A stretch of DNA of 64,000 nucleotides from Porites lobata. Its lineage: Eukaryota; Cnidaria; Anthozoa; Scleractinia; Poritidae. The position numbers and the translations under genes were made by a program. The notes beneath the pieces were generated by a model. It searched no databases, was not told the DNA's origin, and was given only the letters and a program-made list of their open reading frames with translations. The DNA lies in contig CALNXK010000043.1 in assembly GCA_942486035.1 (NCBI GenBank), positions 172,501-236,500 on the forward strand, given 5' to 3'. Shown piece by piece: positions 58,201-64,000 of this stretch (position 1 is its first letter; each line of letters opens with the position of its first letter).

Positions 58201-59708
58201 TGACAACAGTGACAACGGTGACAACGGTGACAACGGTGACAACGGTGACAACGGTGACAACAGTGACAACGGTGACAACAGTGACAACGGTGACAACGGT
58301 GACAACGGTGACAACGGTGACAACAGTGACAACGGTGACAACAGTGACAACTGACAACAGTGACAACGGTGACAACAGTGACAACGGTGACAACGATGAC
58401 AACGGTGACAACAGTGACAACGGTGACAACGGTGACAACGGTGACAACAGTGACAACGGTGACAACGGTGACAACGGTGATAACGGTGACAACTGTGACA
58501 ACGGTGACAACTGTGACAACGGTGACAACTGTGACAACGGTGATAACAGTGACAACGGTGACAACGGTGACAACGGTGACAACTGTGACAACGGTGACAA
58601 CGGTGACAACAGTGACAACGGTGAAAACTGTGACAACGGTGATAACGGTGACAACAGTGACAACTGTGACAACGGTGACAACTGTGACAACGGTGACAAC
58701 AGTGACAACGGTGACAACGGTGACAACGGTGACAACGGTGACAACGGTGACAACTGTGACAACTGTGACAACGGTGACAACGGTGACAACAGTGACAACA
58801 GTGACAACAGTGACAACGGTGACAACTGTGACAACTGTGACAACAGTGACAACGGTGACAACGGTGACAACGGTGACAACTGTGACAACGGTGACAACGG
58901 TGACAACGGTGACAACGGTGACAACGGTGACAACGGTGACAACGGTGACAACTGTGACAACTGTGACAACAGTGACAACGGTGACAACAGTGACAACGGT
59001 GACAACGGTGACAACGGTGACAACGGTGACAACGGTGACAACGGTGACAACTGTGACAACGGTGACAACGGTGACAACGGTGACAACAGTGACAACGGTG
59101 ACAACTGTGACAACAGTGACAACAGTGACAACAGTGACAACGGTGACAACTGTGACAACGGTGACAACTGTGACAACGGTGATAACGGTGACAACAGTGA
59201 CAACGGTGACAACGGTGACAACGGTGACAACGGTGACAACAGTGACAACGGTGACAACTGTGACAACGGTGACAACGGTGACAACAGTGACAACGGTGAC
59301 AACAGTGACAACGGTGACAACAGTGACAACGGTGACAACTGTGACAACAGTGACAACGGTGACAACAGTGACAACAGTGACAACGGTGACAACTGTGACA
59401 ACGGTGACAACGGTGACAACAGTGACAACGGTGACAACAGTGACAACGGTGACAACAGTGACAACGGTGACAACTGTGACAACGGTGACAACAGTGACAA
59501 CAGTGACAACGGTGACAACAGTGACAACGGTGACAACAGTGACAACGGTGACAACAGACAACAGTGACAACAGTGACAACGGTGACAACGGTGACAACAG
59601 TGACAACAGTGACAACAGTGACAACGGTGACAACGGTGACAACTGTGACAACAGTGACAACAGTGACAACGGTGACAACGGTGACAACAGTGACAACGGT
59701 GATAACGA

Positions 59709-62700
59709 CTGTTATTCTCGTTATCATCGTTGTCACCATTTCTCACTGTTATCGTTGTCACCGTTGTCACTATTGTTACCATCGTTATCACTATTGTCAC
59801 CGTTATCTCTGATTGTCGCCGCTGTCACCGTTATCACTTTTCACCGTTGTCTCTTTTTTCTTTGTTGTCATGTTGTAACGTTTTCATTGTTCTCACCGTT
59901 GTCACCGATTTGTCACCGTTGTCACTGTTATCACGTTGTCACTTTTCCTGTTGTCTCTTGTCACCGTTCTCTCCATTGTCACTGTTGTCCACTGTTGTCA
60001 TCGTTATCGCGTTCACCGTTGTCGCCGTTGTCACCATTGTCACTATTGTCACGTTGTCCTGTTGTCACTATTCTTTTGTTTTCACCATTCTCATCGTTGT
60101 CACCATCGTTGTCACCGTTATCGCCGTTATCACCTATTGTCGTTGTACGCTGTGTTATCACCGTTGTCAACAATTGTCACCGTTGTTGTCATCTTTGTCA
60201 CTATTTCATCGTTATTCTTTGTTGTCACTGTTTGTCTCGTTATGTTCTAACTGATGTCACCGTTGTCAACCTTGTCACTGTTATCACCGGTGTCTCCATT
60301 GTCACTCTTGTCACTCTTGTCATGGTTGTCACCGTTGTCACTGTTGTCATCGTTGTCACCGTTGTCACCGTAGTCACCGTTGTCACTGTTGTCACTGTTG
60401 TCACCATTGTCACCGTTCTAAGTTTTGTCACCATTGTCACCGTTGTCCCTCTTCTCACTCTTGTCACAGTTGTCACCGTTGTCGCTGTTGTCACTGTTGT
60501 CACCATTGTCACTGTTGTCACTGTTATCACTGTTGTCACTGTTGTCACCGTTTTCACTGTTGTCACCGTTGTCACCGTTGTCACCGTTGTAACTGTTGTC
60601 ACTGTTCTCACTTTTGTCACCGTTGTCACCGTTGTCGCTGTTGTCACCATTGTCAGCGTTCTCCCTTTTGTCACTGTTGTCACCGTTGTCACTGTTGTCA
60701 CTGTTGTCACCGTTGTCACCATTGTCACCGTTCTAAGTGTTGTCAACGTTTTCACCGTTGTCACTGTTGTCATCGTTGTCACTCTTCTCACTCTTGTCAC
60801 ACTTGTCACCGTTGTCACTTTTGTCACTGTTGTCACCGTTGTCACTGTTGTCACCGTTATCACTGTTTTCACCATTGTCACCGTTCTCCCTGTTGTCACT
60901 GTTATCACCGTTGTCACTGTTATCACCGTTGTCACTGTAGTCACCGTTGTCGATGTTGTCACTGTTGTCACCATTGTCACCGTTCTAAGTGTTGCTACCG
61001 TTATTACCGTTGTTGTCGTCGTCACAGTTGTCACCGTTGTCACCGTTGTCACCATTGTCACTGTTGTCACCTTTGTCATCGTTGTCACGGTTCCCACCGT
61101 TGTCACCGTTCTAACTGTTGTCATCGTTGTTACTTTTGGCACCGTTGTCACCGTTGTCCCTGTTGTCACTGTTATCACCGTTGTCACTGTAGTCACCGTT
61201 GTCGATGTTGTCACTGTTGTCACCGTTGTCGCCGTTGTTACTGTTGTGACCGTTGTGACCGTTGTCACTGTTGTCACCGCTGTTACACTTCTAACTCTTG
61301 TCACCGTTCTCACCATTGTCACCATTCTAAGTGTTGTCACCGTTGTCACTGTTGTCACCGTTGTCACTCTTCTCACTCTTGTCACCGTTGTCACTGTTCT
61401 CACCGTTGTCACCGTTTTCACTGTTGTCACCGTTTTCACCGTTGTCACCGTTGTCACTGTTGTCACTGTTGTCACTGTTGTCGTTGTTTGTCACTGTCCT
61501 CACCGTTGTCACCCGTTCTCACCGTTGTCACGGTTGTCACTGTTATTGTCATCGTTGTCACCGTTGTCACTCGTTGTCACCGTTTTCACTATTGTCACCG
61601 TTGTCACCGTTGTCCGTTGTTGTCACTGTTTTCACTGTTGTCACTGTTGTGACCGTTTTTACTGTTGTCACCGTTGTCACTGCTGTCACCGTTGTCACTG
61701 TTTGTTACTGTTGTCACTGCTGTTAGCGTTGTCACTGTTGTCACGTTGTCACTGTTGTCACCGTTGTCACTTTTGTCACTATTGTCACTTTTGTGACCGT
61801 TCTGTTGTCACCGTTGTCACTGTTGTCACCGTTGTCACGTTGTCACCGTTGTCACTGTTCTCACTGTTGTCACCGTTGTCACCGTTGTCACCGTTTCACT
61901 ATTGTCACCATTGTCACCCGTTGTCACTATTGTCACTGTTGTCACCGTTGTCATCGTTTGTCACCGTTGTCACCGTTGTCCCGTTGTCACCGTTGTCACT
62001 ATGTTGTCACGTTGTCCTGTTGTCATCGTTGTCATCATTGTCACTGTTGTCACTGTTGTCACCGTTGTCAGTGTTGTCACCGTTGTCACCGTTGTCACCG
62101 TTGTCTTCGTTGTTACTGTTGTCACCGTTGTCACCGTTTTCACCGTTGTCACCGTTGTCACTGTTGTCATCGTTGTCACCGTTGTTGTCACTTTTGTCTG
62201 TTTCACTGTTGTCACTGTTGTCGGGGTTGTCACCGTTGTCATCCTTGTCGTTGTCACCGTTGTCACTGTTGTCACTGTTGTCACTGTTGTCCACTCGTTG
62301 TCACTGTTGTCACCCGTTTTCATCCGTTGTCATTGTTTTCTCCCGTTGTCACTAATGTCACCGTTGTCATCGTTGTCACTGTTGTCATTTGTCACTGTTG
62401 TCACCGTTGTCACCGTTGTCACCCGTTGTCACTGTTGTCACCAATTGTCACCATTGTCACTGTTGTCACCGTTGTCACCGTTTTCACTGTTGTCACTGTT
62501 GTCACCGTTGTCACTGTTGTCACTGTTGTCACCGTTGTCCTGTCGTTGTCACCGTTGTCACTGTTGTCACTATTGTCACCGTTGTCAGTTGTTGTCACTG
62601 TTGCCACTAACTGTTGTCACCGTTGTCACTGTTGTCACCATTGTGACGTTGTCTCGTTGTCACCGTTCTCATCGTTGTCACTGTTGTCACGGATGTCACC

Positions 62701-64000
62701 GTTTTCACTGTTGTCACATTTGTCACTGTTGTCACCGTTGTCACCGTTCTAACTGTTGTCACCGTTGTTACTATTGGCACCGTTGTCACCGTTGTCCCTG
62801 TTCTCACTGTTATCACCGTTGTCACTGTAGTCACCGTTCTCGATGTTTTCACTGTTGTCACCATTGTCACCGTTCTAAGTGTTGTCACCGTTATCACCGT
62901 TGTCACCGTTGTTACTGTTGTCACCAATGTCACCGTTGTAACTGTTGTCACCGTTGTCACTGTTGTCACCGTTGTCGTTGTTGTCACTTTTGTTACTGTT
63001 GTCACCGTTGTCACCGTTGTCATTGTTGTCACTGTTGTCACCGTTTTCACAGTTTTTACTGTTGTCACATTTGTCACTGTTGTCACTGTTGTCACCGTTG
63101 TCACTGTTTGTCTCTGTTGTCACCATTGTCACCATTGTCACTATTGTCACGTTGTCACCGTTGTCATCTTTGTCACTGTTGTTGTCACCGTTGTCACTGT
63201 TGTCACCGTTGTCACTGTTGTCTCTATTGTCACCGTTGTCATCATTGTCACCGTGGCACCGTTGTTACTGTTTTCACCGTTGTCACCGTTGTCACTGTGT
63301 TTACCATTGTCACCGTTGTCATTGTTGTCTCTGTTGTCACCCGTTGTCACCGTTGTCACGTTTGTCATGCCGTTGTCACCATTGTCACGTTGTCACTGTT
63401 GTCACCGTTGTCACTCTTGTCACTTTTTGTCACCATTGTCACCGTTGTCACCGTTGTCACTGTTGTCATTGTTATCACCGTTGTCACTGTTGTCACTGTT
63501 GTCACCGTTGTCACCTGTTGTCACCGTTGTCACCTTTTGTCACTGTTGTCACCGTTGTCACCGTTGTCACTGTTGTCACAGTTGTCAACGTTGTTACTGT
63601 TTTTACTGTTGTCACCGTTGTCACTGTTGTCACCGTTGTCACTGTTGTCACCGTTGTCAGCGTTCTCAGTGTTGTCACCGTTGTCACTGATGTCACTGTT
63701 GTCACCGTTGTCACCGCTGTCACCGTTGTCACTGTTGTCACCGTTGTTACTGTTGTCACTGTTATCACCGTTGTCACTTTTGTCACCGTTGTCACCGTTG
63801 TCACCGTTGTCACTTTTGTCACTTTTGTCACCATTGTCACCGTTGTCACTGTTGTCACTGTTGTCACCGTTGTCACCGTTGTCAGTGTTGTCACCGTTGT
63901 AACTGTTGTGACCGTTGTCACCGTTGTCACTGTTGTCACTGTTGTCACTGTTGTCACGTTTTCACCATTGTCACTGTTGTCACTGTGTAAGCGTTGTCAC
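59709..64000 (-). repeat. The same minisatellite in inverted orientation, running off the window
   Basis: From about 59,709 the plus strand carries GTTGTCACN units, the reverse complement of the preceding array. The change happens within about 30 bp (around GATAACGACTGTTATTCTCG) with no spacer. This arm is less pure than the adjoining part of the plus arm: single-base losses (CACGTTGTCAC), lost repeats and changed units are common. It continues to the last base of the window, so its length and the next IFT80 exon are unknown. Confidence 0.95.

Larger units (their letters stand above)
47274..59708 (+). repeat. Giant minisatellite, 9-bp unit GTGACAACN, plus orientation
   Basis: About 12.4 kb of 9-bp units. 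Eight positions, GTGACAAC, are nearly fixed; the ninth is mostly G or A, sometimes T or C. Between about 47.3 and 54.3 kb the array is impure, with variants GTGATAAC, GTGAAAAC and GTGACGAC, larger blocks that recur, and two 278-bp unrelated blocks. Between about 55 and 59.7 kb it is very pure. It starts about 120 bp inside the intron after IFT80 exon 14. Five of six reading frames have no stop in the unit, which creates open frames of up to thousands of codons (VTT, DNS/DNG; in reverse VVT, LSP, CHR). I see no gene signals and treat all as artefacts. Confidence 0.97.

Noticed and set aside
46963..64000. Open frames of hundreds to 2,520 codons on both strands (VTT, DNS/DNG, VVT, LSP, CHR repeats)
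   Set aside because: A 9-bp unit without a stop in five of six frames yields such frames automatically. Several overlap each other, they switch with array indels, and the 46963 frame starts inside IFT80 exon 13 in another frame.
47274..64000. CRISPR-like array
   Set aside because: Units are 9 bp without spacers, in a eukaryotic intron; there is no repeat-spacer alternation and no cas gene.

Overview
The window is animal nuclear DNA, most likely from a cnidarian and probably a stony coral. It is AT-rich. Genes are split by short introns with canonical GT/AG ends, and the gaps and introns are full of SINEs and palindromic non-autonomous DNA transposons. Three secreted PAN/EGF/fibrinogen-like genes resemble the coral 'skeletal organic matrix protein 5' family. 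The organism call is from recall of families, not from a search.

Layout. (1) 1-18 kb: a cluster of three paralogous secreted-protein genes. One is partial on the minus strand (first exon 937-1308, head-to-head with the next). Two are complete on the plus strand (4137-8632, 384 aa; 11553-17650, 381 aa), each rebuilt from six exons with matching phases. (2) 18.8-20.8 kb: a two-exon carbohydrate sulfotransferase on the minus strand (313 aa). (3) 22.4-33.4 kb: a nine-exon minus-strand gene for a 1,292-aa secreted or matrix protein: signal peptide, lysine patch, Cys-rich PAN-like module, very acidic Ser/Thr-rich mucin-like segment, one fibronectin type III domain, three jellyroll (LamG-like) modules. 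(4) 36.0-47.2 kb: the first 14 exons (exactly 400 codons) of IFT80, an intraflagellar-transport B subunit made of WD40 repeats. (5) 47.27-64.0 kb: a minisatellite of a 9-bp unit, GTGACAACN, that fills the next IFT80 intron and runs off the window. It points one way until about 59,708 and the opposite way afterwards.

The plus-strand arm of the array contains two copies of a 278-bp non-repetitive block, 1,168 bp apart. That block resembles a block beside a different, 10-bp minisatellite at 13.43-14.40 kb in the third matrix gene, which suggests one family of elements associated with or seeding minisatellites. At least 17 further mobile elements can be delimited by inverted ends, and several by target-site duplications.

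Functionally, the cluster, the mucin/FN3/LamG protein and the sulfotransferase all fit secretion into an extracellular matrix (in a coral, mucus or skeletal matrix), but co-function is inference. IFT80 is an unrelated ciliary housekeeping gene. No rRNA, genuine tRNA, CRISPR array or prokaryotic gene was seen. The very long open frames across the array are a by-product of the repeat unit, not genes.
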